Shown here one piece after another: positions 36,201-46,465 of a DNA stretch of 64,000 nucleotides. Within the stretch, counting starts at the first letter, position 1. Every line of letters starts with the position of its first letter. The DNA lies in the NCBI GenBank assembly GCA_023053685.1, contig JALIGW010000002.1, forward strand, positions 164,865,034-164,929,033, in the 5' to 3' direction. The stretch is from Diadophis punctatus similis. Its lineage: Eukaryota; Chordata; Lepidosauria; Squamata; Dipsadidae. The translations under genes were made by a program, and so were the position numbers. The notes under the pieces were generated by a model. It searched no databases. It was not told the DNA's origin and worked only from the letters and a program-made list of their open reading frames with translations.

Positions 36201-37184
36201 TGCTAACAGTTCATACCGACTTGATGGCATGTAATTAATTAATATCAAGCTAAATGAATACAAAATACGTTTTGTCAACTTAATAGATTAACTTAGTCAG
36301 TCCTCGGAAATATGTTATATTTATTTTATTTATTGTTAAAAATTTCAATGTAATGCGTGCAACGAATGCAGCAGCAAGAATATACAGTATTCAGTGTTCA
36401 AAAAATGTTTCTGAATGGTAGCTGAAACAGATACTGTGCCTGAAAAATCAGTGTTTCCATGCTAATGTACATTAGCATGCATCTGTAATCATGCATGTCT
36501 TGGAAACTTTACTTTTTATTTCAAACACTTTCTGAGTTTTATATTATATGTTAATTCACCTGCATATCATTTAATCCCCTGTCCCACTTTGAATCTACAT
36601 GTACTCCATTCCACCAAATGCAAGAGAATAGTCTACAATTGGTGCCACTATAAAACATTCTAATTTTTAGTATTAAGAGATGGACAGCAAACAAATATAA
36701 TAAAAGAAAAATGATTCTGAACCAAAATTTGGTTGAAATATTGAAAATTGGTCTTAGATGACATAATATAAGATAATGTACATCAAATTTGCAGGTGACA
36801 AAAAATAAATGAGACGCTAGTTCCCCAAAAGCAAAACCAAGATTTAAAACAACATTACAGACAGACAGACAGATATAGATAGATTTAGGCTTAAAATTAA
36901 AGCAATGAAAGTTTAAAGAGCAATAGACAAACTTCTTATCCTGAAATACAAGCACAGAATAAAAAAATGAACCATGGTAGCGTTACTTATGAAATGAAAC
37001 CTGGAATTATAAAGGGTTCTTTCTGTTGTATTTTAGTTACTGATTGTTTTTCCACATTTTAAAAAACTATCCCCTTGGACAAGCTTTCTGTAAGTTTAAG
37101 GGCCAGTAGTAGTCAGCATAGGTTCCCACTCTATTTACATTTGCGTGGTGTGAAAAATAAAGAGTTGTCCCAAGTTCCTATTAT
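33251..37184. other. unannotated AT-rich DNA
   Basis: Nearly 4 kb without a recognisable gene. A possible decayed LINE tail with TTATATCCCACTC lies near 33820, and a short ACAG/ATAG tract at 36861-36884. The frames present (33893-34135, 35614-35838 and 36551-36955) have no known domain. Confidence 0.4.
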
Positions 37185-37455
37185 TACCGTATTTTTCGGA
37201 GTATAAGAGGCACCGGAGTATAAGACGCACCTAGATTTCAGAGGAGGAAAACAAGGAAAAAAGTATTCTGAACCAAATGGTGTAATAATATATTATTTAA
37301 TAAAATACCAGTATAGCAGAATACTTTTTACAACCATGTACACTTTTTACACATTTTGGCTTTGACATTTTTCTGCAAGAAAGAACAATAATGTTTCCTT
37401 TATAACAATGCAGAACCATATTCATACATTCATATGCACACGCCCCCACCCTAAA

Positions 37456-37880
37456 CTTCAAACTTGGCAAGTTTAAGACTTGTGGACTTCAACTCCCAGA
37501 ATTCCTCCTCCAGTCATCCTAGCTCAGGAATGGGAGTTAAAGTGCAGAAGTCTTAAAGTTGCCAAGTTTGGAGAGCCCTGGGTTAGAGGTGGCAAGGGTC
37601 TTCAAACTTGGCAAGTTTAAGACTTGTGGACTTCAACTCCCAGAATTCCTCCTCCAATCATCCTAGCTCAGGAATGGGAGTTAAAGTCCACAAGTCTTAA
37701 AGTTACCAAGTTTGAAGAGCCCTGGGTTAGGGGTGGCAAGGGTCTTCAAACTTGTCAAGTTTAAGACTTGTGGACTGCAACTCCCAGAATTCCTCCTCCA
37801 GTCATTCCTGAGCTAGCATGACTGGAGGAGGAATTCTGGGAGTTGAAGTCCACTAGTCTTAAACTTGGCAAGTTTGAAGA
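37456..37880. repeat. tandem array of a palindromic 144-base unit
   Basis: Three units start at 37456, 37600 and 37744 (CTTCAAACTTGGCAAGTTTA). Each is internally an inverted repeat derived from the CAACCTTGG hAT-like MITE. The third unit keeps the most complete hairpin. Confidence 0.9.
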
Positions 37881-38034
37881 CCCTTGCACCCCTAACCCAG
37901 GGCTCTTCAAACTTGGAAGTCGGTCTTCAAACCTGTCAGGCTGCTCGCTTCGGACAGCAGCAGCGGTGGCTCCGCCGGCGGCGAATATCGGCAGTGGTGA
38001 GCATCGGTGGCGGCAGGGGCTGCGTCGGCGTCAG

Positions 38035-38270
38035 GTCCTGCAGCGAGGGCGGGGGCTGCAACGGGGGTGGCTGCAGATCCTGCAGTGGGGGCAGGGGCTG
38101 CAATGGGGGTGGCTGCGGCGGCATGTCCTGCGGCAGGGGCAGGGGCTGCAACGGGGGCAGCTGCGGTGGCGTGTCCTGTGGTGGGGGCGGAGACTGCAAC
38201 AGGGGCGGCGGCGGCGGCAGGTCCTGCAACGGAGGCGGAGGCTGCAATGGCAGCTGGGGCGGCGGCAGCT
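38035..38270. repeat. GC-rich 42/48-base minisatellite
   Basis: The anchor TCCTGC or TCCTGT recurs at 38036, 38078, 38126, 38174 and 38222, i.e. at steps of 42, 48, 48 and 48 bases, with GGGGCTGCAACGGGGG-type cores. Multiples of three keep all frames open, which explains the long spurious ORFs. Confidence 0.85.
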
Positions 38271-39051
38271 CCGCCGGCGGCTCCCAGCAACAGCGGCTGC
38301 AGCTCCAGCCAGCAACGGCGGCAGCAGCGGTGGCCAGCAATGGCTGGAACCGGCCGAAAATGCCTGAAACGCAATGCTCTTTTTTTGCCTCCACATGCCC
38401 TGTTTTTGGAATGGGGAGAAAAGTTTTTTTGTGGAGGTAAAAAAAGAGCATTGCGTTTCAGGTGGTGGGTGGTTCCGGCCGGCGCTGCAGTCCGAAAACA
38501 CTTCCTTCCCCATTCCAAAAACAAGGCGTGCAACCGGCGCTGCCCGCCGCCTGAAACGCGATGCTCTTTTTTGATCTCCGCACGCTCTGTTTTTGGAATC
38601 AGGGAGGGGATCGCAGCGCTGCCGCCTGAAAACGCTTTCCTCCCCAGGCTGAGTGGCGGCTGGCAGGTAGGTGGGGGCTACATTCGGAGTATAAGATGCA
38701 CCCACTTGTTGACCCCTTTTTTGGGAGTAAAAAGGTGTGTCTTATACTCCAAAAAATACGGTAGTTATGACTGCAAAATATAAAAAGGCTGACAAACATC
38801 TGAACCATTTAAAGTTTTTTTCCTGTCAGAACAAAACCAACTCAAAATGTTTTGAGCAGGTCTCATTGTTTCAAAGTCAGAATAAAATACAGCCTGTCCC
38901 CCAAAAGTGAAATCCTTTAATAACTGGTGATGTAAGCACAGTTTCTCCTACACCCTTTGTATCTAAATTAATAAGAGTTTCCAGACTGCAGTACAAGGGA
39001 AAACTTTAAATAACAAAAGATTGGTAAAATGCCTATAAAAAATTTGCTGTA

Positions 39052-39065
39052 TCTTTTTTATTTTT

Positions 39066-39096
<31 letters not shown>

Positions 39097-39645
39097 GTCA
39101 AGCATGTATAAGATAACAGATATAAGTATTAACATGATTATGAATACAGGAAATTGATATGAATAAATTGGGACAGTAGGATAGAGATGGTAGGCATGTT
39201 GGTGCGCTTATGCATGCCCCTTACAGATCTCTTAGGAATGGGGTGAGGTCAACAGTAGACAGTTTAGGGTTAAAGTTATGGGGGTTTGGGGTTGAAACCA
39301 CAGAGTCAGGTAGTGCATTCCAGGCATTGACCACTCTGTTGCTGAAGTTGTATTTTCTGCAATCTAGTTTGGAGCGGTTTACTTTATGTTTGTATCTATT
39401 GTGTGCTCGTGTATTATTGCAGTTGAAGCTGAAGTAGTCATTGACAGGTAGGACATTGAAGCGGATAATTTTGTGTACTACACTTAGGTCAGACCGAAGG
39501 CATTGTAGTTCTAAGTTGCCTAAGGCCAAAATTTCATGTCTGGTGGTATAAGGTATTCTGTTTTGAGTGGAAGAACGGAGGACTCTTCTCATGAAATATC
39601 TCTGGACTCGCTCAATTGTATTAATGTCTGATATGCATTATACAT
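39052..39645 (-). mobile_element. 3' part of LINE (same family as 17031 and 22203)
   Basis: On the minus strand it contains the end of the reverse transcriptase frame (39221-39592), a 3' UTR with TTGACCTCACCCCATTCC, CATAAGCGCACCA and GTCCCAATTTATTC, and a tail of AAATA/AAT units at the left edge. It is 5'-truncated and abuts a TA-flanked element at 39659. Confidence 0.87.
39221..39592 (-). pseudogene. LINE reverse transcriptase C-terminal fragment
   Basis: The 123-residue open frame begins MRRVLRSSTQNRIPYTTRHE and has LALGNLELQCLRSDLSVVHKII, then CRKYNFSNRVVNAWNALPDSVV near residues 77-98. The KYNF..RVVNAWN.LP.SVV block is typical of the extreme C terminus of CR1/L2/Rex-type LINE proteins. 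The catalytic part lies upstream and is absent. An open frame throughout suggests modest age. Confidence 0.82.
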
Positions 39646-39658
39646 CTTTTTTTTATTA

Positions 39659-40597
39659 CCATATTTTTCAGAGTATAAGACGCACCGGAGTATAAGACAC
39701 ACCTAGATTTTAGAGGAGGAAAACAAGGAAAAAAGTATTCTGAACCAAATGGTGCAGTAATATATTATTTAATAAAATACCAGTGTAGCAGAATACTTTT
39801 TACAATCATGTATACTTTTTACAACCATGTACACTTTTTACAATCATGTATACTTTTTACAAACTTCAAACTTGACAGCTTTAAGGCTAGTGGACTTCAA
39901 CTCCCAGAATTCCTCCTCCAGTCATGCTAGCTCAGGAATGGGAGTTGCAGTCCACAAGTCTTAAACTTGCCAAGTTTGAAGACCCTTGCACCCCTAACCC
40001 CTAACCCAGAGGTCTTCAAACTTGACAGCTTTAAGACTAGTGGACTTCAACTCCCAGAATTCCTCCTCCAGTCATGCTGGATGGGGTAATTAGAAGGCAA
40101 AAACGCCCCAATTTTTGCAAAAATGGCCCCTTATTTCGCTCTTTTTTTTTTCAAAAACAGGGCATGCAGAGGATCTAGGAAGCCTGTAGTGGATTCCTAG
40201 GGGGCGGGGGAAGGCAAAAATGCCCCAATTTTTGCAAAAAATGGCCCGTTTTTCGCTCATTTTTTTGCAAAAACAGGGCATGCAGAGGATCTTGGAAGCC
40301 TGCAGAGCACTCCTAGGGGGTGGGGGAAGGCAAAAATGCCCCAAAAATGCCCAGTTCTTTTGCAAAAACAGGGCATGCAAAGGATCTGGGAAGCCTGCAG
40401 AGCACTCCTAGGGGGTGGGGGAAGGCAATACCCCCCCCCATGTTTGCAAAAAACCCGGCCCGTTTTGTGCAAAAATTGGATGCGGGGGCGGGGCTTCAGG
40501 AGGCCAAAAATTGCTGTATTTGGTGTATAAGACGCACCAACATTTCCAACCTCTTTTTGGGAGCAAAATGGTGCGTCTTATACTCCGAAAAATACTG
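39659..40597 (+). mobile_element. TA-flanked element, CCGTATTTTTC family, copy 3
   Basis: The ends CCATATTTTTCAGAG and CTCCGAAAAATACTG are bordered by TA (39657-39658 and 40598-40599). The left third matches copy 2. The middle has palindromic CTTCAAACTTGACAGC units. The right half is a different interior, a 115-base minisatellite (see 40096), so the family swaps internal modules. Confidence 0.85.
40096..40435. repeat. about 115-base minisatellite, three units
   Basis: A unit of AAAATGCCCCAATTTTTGCA, then CAAAAACAGGGCATGCAGAG, then an AAGCCTG..CTCCTAGGGGG..GGGGGAAGGC segment is repeated three times, the last unit shortened. The multi-frame ORFs here result from it. Confidence 0.88.
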
Positions 40598-40599
40598 TA

Positions 40600-42001
40600 G
40601 GTTATACATCTCTTTAAAAATATGACATAAAATGGTATGCTGGATAATGGCTGTTAAGATATAACATTCACAAGTACTTGTAAATTTCCCTGATAATTTT
40701 TTGGGATTCAAATGCACTAAAACAGTCTGTGAAATTCATAATTAGGTTACCACTCTTTTTGTTTTTATCTATTTGATGATGTCTAAATTCAAGAAAACCC
40801 ATTTCATTTCTTCTACTTTCCAAGTACCAAAAACTATGGCCTGGTGCCCCAATTAGAAAGAGAAAACAATCTCCATGGGATGAGATACCTACAACTTCTC
40901 ACGGGTTTCAGCCCCTCTCATTTGAAATCAGTAACGTTCTGTGAAATTCCAATGATATGTAGTCGTGATGGCTTTGTGAACAGAATGATATATTATCACC
41001 TTCATTATGTGTAGAGCAAGCAACACATTTTGGCTGCAGCAAATGCTGCTATAGGGTATTTCACAAACAAAAAGTCTTGTAGTGTTCCTGCTTAAAATTG
41101 TCTCCATGTTGCAAATAAATGTAGAAGAGTTTTTAAGTTGCAATCTAATGTACCTCTCTGTGTATGAGGCACACATTCTTTCAACCATTTTATTTCTGAA
41201 TAATATGACCTTTTTTTTTTTTACTTCTGGAACATCTCAATGAAAAATGATAACAAGGAACTCAAAATTCAGTGAAGATGCTGATGATAACCAATTAATT
41301 TAAAGCTTCTCCATCTTGTGATTATTACTTATGGCTGTGAAAAAGACATAATTCTCCAGGTTCAGAAATTACTCTGCTGCTCTTCTTTGCTATCAATGAT
41401 TCTCAAAATCTAATTTATCCTTACTTTCAATGATCTTTCATTTCTCAAGCTGCCTCATTCAAAGCTGTACATCTACATAAAACCAATCAAAAATGGAAAT
41501 TGTTTCAGCCAAGAGACATTTTAGTTATGCCTGTGACATGCCACACTTCTTATAAATATCCACAAGAGATGCTTAAAACATTTGCTTGTAACAAAATGAA
41601 CTAAAAGAAAATTATGTTGCCTTGAAGAGTAAAACATGAAATATAACATTGAGTCAAATATAATAAATGCAAGTGCATTAACTTTTTTGAATTTACAATA
41701 TGATCTTTTTGACAACAGACTCTGCCAAATTCTACACATTTTTAGAACTTTAACCCAAATCTAAAATATAAACATACAAGATAGAACATTTGTATCATTT
41801 ATTATCCACTGCCAAAAAAAATTCTCCTTTTTTGCCATAACATAAACTACTTGATATACACAAGGAACAAATATCGGGACAAAAAATATCATTACTTGAA
41901 GGAGTATACAGAACAGAGCATCTGCCTGAATTATGTTTCAAAGGTAATTTCTTAAATATACCAATGCTATATCCAGTGTGTTCACAACTCCTCCTTTGAT
42001 A
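40600..42001. other. unannotated AT-rich DNA
   Basis: No gene or repeat recognised. Confidence 0.4.
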
Positions 42002-42150
42002 AACGTCTATGGAGATTCTCAGTCATCCAGGTCACAGTTGTCTCAAAGGTGCTTTTTCTAAAGGCAACGGGACTGTTTTTTGTTCTTTGAGGAGGAGGAA
42101 GAAACCATTTCACTTCTCATTCAAGAAGTTTCATCAGCTGTGATGGCCTG
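42002..42150 (-). mobile_element. Penelope-like element terminal fragment
   Basis: The plus strand reads CTATGGAGATTCTCAGTCATCC, GGTGCTTTTTCTAAAGGCAAC and TCACTTCTCATTCAAGAAG, the same order as at 44776 and, inverted, at 62327. It is a recurring interspersed repeat whose minus strand carries a hammerhead-like core. Confidence 0.6.
42104..42140 (-). ncRNA. hammerhead-ribozyme-like core, stem II intact
   Basis: On the minus strand CTGATGA is intact (42131-42137). One unpaired A follows, then the stem ACTTCT/AGAAGT with loop TGAATG, then GAAAT. Compared with the copies at 44.9 kb (GCTTCT/AGAAGC), the outer pair has changed on both sides (G-C to A-T), a compensatory change that supports a real helix. 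The cleavage-site region after GAAA is altered. Confidence 0.5.
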
Positions 42151-42979
42151 GGGATGGAAGGATAGGTTCTGATAGGTTGAGGATGGGAACGGAAGGATTG
42201 TATTTCTTTGCAGTCATTAGCACTCTGTCTGAGACTGTTGAGGCCACTTAGGGGTTTATCTGTGTCCTCGGGATCACCTGTATCACCTTGCTTGATAGCT
42301 ACCAGGCTCCCTGACCATTTCATTCCTCACATAAAGAGGGGGGGGATACTTAGTCCAACATGCAATGACCGTCACCTAACATATATCTCAATTCTGATAT
42401 GAGGATAGTCGGTTTTGAATTTCTTGGAGAAAGGATAGCCTACAAACATAATAATTACATAAATCACATTATTTACATGCTTCCTCCCCTTTACAGGACC
42501 ATTATAATATTAAAGGTGTCATTATTTTGTTCCCTGGGGAAGACCAAAAGGAAGTGCTGATGGAGGGTGCCCAGAGCCTGTGACAGAGTCATCATGATGT
42601 TTTGAGCAAAATGCTACTGCTGCCATCTAGAGGCTGACCAGGCTTGTGCAGCCCCAAATCTGTCAGCCCTATTAAAAACCTATGGGTGATAAAAGGACCA
42701 ATTATAAACAGTAATTTCTGCCTGAATAAATTGAACCCACAAAAATGGCAACTATTTCACAGCTGCAATGGAAGAATCTTTATAAATAAAAACAAAAGAT
42801 GCCTGCCTATGATGTATTGGTGGTGCCCTTTTTTTTCTTCCACTTTAGCTCTAGTCTAGAACGTAGAACCAATGTTGTTTTGGAAACTTCAACCCATTGT
42901 TTATATATAAATTGTACGACTTACTGGCAATGCATCAGGGTCAACTCTCATGAATTTTCTTCACAAATTTTGAAAAATA
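42151..42979. other. unannotated non-coding DNA
   Basis: No gene or repeat recognised. Confidence 0.35.
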
Positions 42980-42988
42980 ACCCATACT

Positions 42989-44261
42989 CAGTGGTGGGTT
43001 GCTACCAGTTCGGACGGGTTCACCCGAACCGTTAGCTCTGACTCCAAGCCGAGAGCAAACTGGTTCTCCGTATCTGTGAAAGTGGGTTATACTGACTTTT
43101 ATTTATTTATTTATTATTTATTTTATTTTGGTTTTCTTATATGCCGCCCTACTCCCGAGGGACTCAGGACGGCGTACAGCAGAAAAGATACAAGAAACCA
43201 GCAATAAACATAATTAAAATCAAATACAAAAATTAAAAATTCAATATTACAAAAAACATCCATCCACCAGACATACCCCGGGGAGAGCTCAGATGAATTA
43301 GTCTCTAACCCCCTGCCTGCAGGAAAAGCCATGTCTTGACGGCTTTTCGGAAGGCCAGCAGGGTGGGGATGGTTCGGGTCTCTGGGGGAAGTTGGTTCCA
43401 GAGCGTGGGGCCCCCCACAGAGAAGGCTCTCCCCCTAGGGCCCGCCAGCCGGCATTGCTTGGCTGACGGGACCTGGAGGAGGCCAACTCTGTGGGTCCTA
43501 ACCGGTCAAAGGGAAGTATGAGGCAGAATGCGGTCCCGGAGATAGCCTGGTCCTAAGCCATGAAGGGCTTTAAAGATGATGATCAACACCTTGAATTGTA
43601 CCCGGAGACCGATGGGCAACCAGTGTAGCTGGCGGAGTATAGGTGTCACATGGGTGTACCTTGGCACACCCACCACAGCACGCGCAGCCGCATTTTGCAC
43701 CAACTGAAGTCTCCGGATACTCTTCAAGGGTAGCCCCATGTAGAGCGCATTGCAGTAGTCCAAATGGGAGGTGACAAGAGCATGAGTGACCGTGAGTAGA
43801 GTCTCCTTCTCCAAGTATGGCAGCAACTGGTGCACCAGGCGAACCTGTGCAAAGGCCCTCCTAGCCACAGCAGTAAGATGATGATCCAATTTTAGCTGTG
43901 GGTCTAGGAGGACCCCTAAGTTGCGGACCTGATCCGAGGGGGTTAATTTCGCTCCCTCAAGAACCAAGGAGGGACAGTTGTCATAGTCCTTAGGAGGCAA
44001 TATCCAAAGCCACTCAGTCTTGTCGGGGTTGAGTCTGAGTCTGTTCCTCCCCATCCAGATCCTAACGTCGTCTAGGCACCGGCACATTACATCAACTGCC
44101 ACACTGAATTTATCTCTGCTTCTGAAGAGCTGCAGCTGTTTTCCTTGCTCCTTGCCTAGTTTGCAACGTGGAAGTTCTATTTCCTCTGAACTGCACACGC
44201 GCATGCAGCGAAGCGCGCACTCAGCAAACCGGTTGTAAAAGCCAGTAGCAACCCACCACTG
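42989..44261. mobile_element. hAT-like MITE, GGGTGGGTT family, copy 8, split by a LINE
   Basis: The ends CAGTGGTGGGTTGCTACC and GGTAGCAA-type CCCACCACTG are flanked by the direct repeat ACCCATACT (42980-42988 and 44262-44270). MITE sequence occupies about 42989-43097 and 44112-44261. The middle is an L2-like LINE inserted later on the minus strand. Confidence 0.88.
43098..44111 (-). mobile_element. L2-like LINE, 5'-truncated, nested in a MITE
   Basis: The tail TTTATTTATT-type sequence at the left edge gives the minus orientation. The 3' UTR contains GCCGTCCTGAGTCCCTCGGG and precedes the coding end near 43298. The similar words ACTGACTTTTA (left) and ACTGAATTTA (right) may be its target duplication. 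Same family as 24445-24852. Confidence 0.88.
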
Positions 44262-44267
44262 ACCCAT
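43506..44267 (-). pseudogene. L2-like reverse transcriptase fragment
   Basis: The 253-residue frame starts inside flanking MITE sequence; LINE homology begins near residue 50. Motifs in order: NRLRLNPDKTEWLW (about 75-88), RNLGVLLDPQLKLDHH, VTSHLDYCNALYMGLP, RLQLVQNAAARAV and LHWLPIGLRVQFKVL. It ends RDRILPHTSL then TGA. In the 24445 copy the same position is an arginine CGA codon, so the stop is a CpG-type transition. The frame then continues, shifted, through 43486-43298 (GGEPSLWGAPRSG). The catalytic palm aspartates are missing upstream, so it is a dead copy. Confidence 0.87.
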
Positions 44268-44270
44268 ACT

Positions 44271-44775
44271 GTGCTAGTCATAGCAGAATGTATTGACCTT
44301 CGGATGAGATCACTTCATCTTCCTTCCCATACTGTATGTAATAAACCATTTTAAGTAACTCCTTATTTAGGACTCCATAGTTCATAGTGCTCTTTTCTGG
44401 CATAGGTACTCAGTATATGCCACAGTAAGATGCATTTCATCTAGTTTATCTCCTATGGGTTCTTATAGAATGGAAATTGAAAAAAACAGATTGACTTAAA
44501 CTGAATGAGTTAACTGGAGTTAGAATGAATTTTTACTGGTCTGGTATATGTAATTGAAAGAAAGTACTAATGTACGGTTTTCTGTTTATAAAGCGGGTTT
44601 GAAAATGTTTTTTTCTTATATATAATGCTTGACTAATTCTTAAAGTTTGTAAAATATTATTGAAAGTGAATTTGAAAGTATGTATGTTGAGGGGAAGTTT
44701 AAAAATGATGTATTAGAATTGTTTTAAAGAAAAGTTTAGACTTTCAAGATGGACACAAAAAAGTTTTCCCTTTAA
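44271..44775. other. unannotated AT-rich DNA
   Basis: No gene or repeat recognised. Confidence 0.35.
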
Positions 44776-44852
44776 GTTTATGGAGATTCTAAGTCATTCA
44801 GATCATAGTTGTCCTTTTTTAAGAGGCAACTGGGCTTTCTGTTTCTTCTTTG

Positions 44853-44890
44853 GAGATGTTTTGCTTCTCATCCAAGAAGCTTCTTCAGAG
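44853..44890 (-). ncRNA. hammerhead-ribozyme-like core (left arm)
   Basis: On the minus strand: CTGAAGA (fits the CUGANGA consensus), one unpaired A, stem GCTTCT/AGAAGC with loop TGGATG, then AAAAC and ATC where GAAAC and GTC would be expected. Both substitutions would probably abolish cleavage. Confidence 0.45.
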
Positions 44891-44892
44891 AG

Positions 44893-44930
44893 ACCTAAAG
44901 AAGCTTCTTGGATGAGAAGCAAAACATCTT
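44893..44930 (+). ncRNA. hammerhead-ribozyme-like core (right arm)
   Basis: The plus-strand mirror of the left arm: CTAAAGA (one change from CTGAAGA), the same GCTTCT/AGAAGC stem, then AAAAC ATC. Decayed. Confidence 0.4.
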
Positions 44931-44990
44931 CAAAGAAGAAACAGAAAGCCCAGTTGCCTCTTGAAAAAGCACTGTTGGGTTTTCCCTTTA

Positions 44991-45869
44991 AGGTTAAAGA
45001 ATTTGAAACAGTATCATAAATTTTGTTAATATAAGTGATGATAGTATATAAAGACTAATAAATGCAAGTAGAAATACATATTATTTCTCACAACAAGGGG
45101 AAAAAGAAAAATGGATTTGGTTAAGATTGTGATGTAAATTGCTTTAAACAAAAATATTTTATTTGGTCCTGTTTTTATTGCAACATTGCTTGTGGTTTCT
45201 ATGGTTGTTATAGAACAAAAATGAAATTTGGAATTTTAGCTTGAAGATGTAATAATTGTAAGTTATAAAACTGGCTTATTATAATTATGAGTAATATAAA
45301 AAGTTAAGGTTATAAATACTTTAGTATGTTATTATGTTGGATAGGGTCAGAGATCATGTCTTTTGGATTTTTTTCTTTTGTTTTCTGTAAATCTTGCATT
45401 TCTCTTCATTCTTTTTTCTTAATTTTTATTTTCCATTGTATTTTAAGTTATTTTTTAAAAACTCAAGATATTTAATAAAAAAGAAAGCACAGATAGTAAA
45501 ACAAGTTGTAACTTATTGAGACATGAGAATGTCTCACATATAATTTGCATGTTGGACAGGTGAGTGAGAGAATGAAAGAGAAAGATGTGTTTGATCAAAA
45601 TATGAAGCATGCATTCTGTATATTTAATTTTGATACAGCTTATTGTCAATATCAGACGCAGAGCTAAGCAGTAAGCAATCCTACAGGTGATTTTTGTGAC
45701 TTTATTATTTGGTTTTGAATAATTCATTTTTCTCTCAGAAATTATGCTCTCTTAAACATCCCACAGTTGGAGATACCAGAATCCTCTTATTAATCCTCAT
45801 GTGAATGAGAAACACGTTGGGGATTACAGCAATATCACAAGCAATCCTCTTTTCATTTAAAAAAAAGTG
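44991..45869. other. unannotated AT-rich DNA
   Basis: No gene or repeat recognised. Confidence 0.35.
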
Positions 45870-45991
45870 TACCGCTTGTATGTTATATTAAAGGTGGAAA
45901 AAATTCTGAAGTGATTTATCTTGCTCTGATATTTTTTTTTACATCTCAAAAATCATTTTAACAGGGGTGTGTAGACTTTTTATATTCACTG
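45870..45991 (+). mobile_element. Tc1-like transposon 3' end fragment
   Basis: GGTGGAAAAAATTCTGAAGTG, TTATCTTGCTCTGATATTTT, then CATTTTAACAGGGGTGTGTAG and TTTTTATATTCACTG followed by TA. This string closely resembles the terminal inverted repeat region of Tc1-like elements of fish and amphibians. No other end or transposase is seen nearby. Confidence 0.65.
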
Positions 45992-45993
45992 TA

Positions 45994-46465
45994 TCTACCT
46001 GTTGCCTCTCTTCTCAGTGTCAAGCTGTAGTACTGGAAATGAGACAAGAGGAAAGAGGTTAATTCCATTTAAAGAGGCCTCCCTGCCCAAGGGACAAAGC
46101 ACCTGGATTAGCACATGTATGAGAAAGCACTAATTACCTATTCTCCCACTGATTAATCTCAACTAAACATGAACGAAAGTCACAGCAAAGGGCACTGCTC
46201 ATCAGGAGCTAAATCCTGAGAAGGCAATGGAGCCAGCTTTAGTAAAAGAATATTACAGATTTGGGAAATACAAGGAAAACACCAATTCAAATTATCAAAT
46301 GGCTGCAACAAGGTTTAAGGAAGCTGACAGCACTTCAGGATCTTTAGTTGATAAAATTAGAGGAATTTTAGAAAATGTGTCTGTAAAATAACGCATAGTG
46401 TTTTAAGTGAAAAAGAGAGGGGATGTTTCCTGCTTCTCCTATAGTATATGAGGAGCATTCAATTC
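45994..46465. other. unannotated non-coding DNA
   Basis: No gene or repeat recognised. Confidence 0.35.

Larger units (their letters stand above)
37187..38761 (+). mobile_element. 1.6 kb TA-flanked element, CCGTATTTTTC family, copy 2
   Basis: The ends CCGTATTTTTCGGAG and CTCCAAAAAATACGG are bordered by TA (37185-37186 and 38762-38763). Layout: a doubled subterminal CGGAGTATAAG motif, an AT-rich left region, three tandem copies of a 144-base palindromic hAT-derived unit (37456-37880), a GC-rich minisatellite (38035-38270), and fragments around CTGAAACGCAATGCTC in both directions. It is the same element as 59605-61030, in opposite orientation. Long Gly/Cys/Ala-rich frames (up to 258 codons) follow from GC bias and the 48-base repeat and are not treated as genes. 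Confidence 0.87.
44776..44990. mobile_element. inverted pair of Penelope-like terminal fragments
   Basis: Two arms of roughly 85 bases (about 44806-44893 and 44898-44982) are inverse copies: AAGAGGCAACTGGGCTTTCT against AGAAAGCCCAGTTGCCTCTT. Each arm holds a hammerhead-like core. The left end continues with TATGGAGATTCTAAGTCATTC as at 42002. Confidence 0.72.

Noticed and set aside
37456..37880. Regular palindromic repeats that could be read as a CRISPR-like array
   Set aside because: The units are 144 bases with no unique spacers, the context is a vertebrate genome, and the repeat is a known-type MITE.
37843..38783. Several long Gly/Cys, Ala and Pro-rich frames on both strands
   Set aside because: All lie in the GC-rich minisatellite and palindromic units of a transposon. 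The repeat period is a multiple of three and stop codons are rare by composition.
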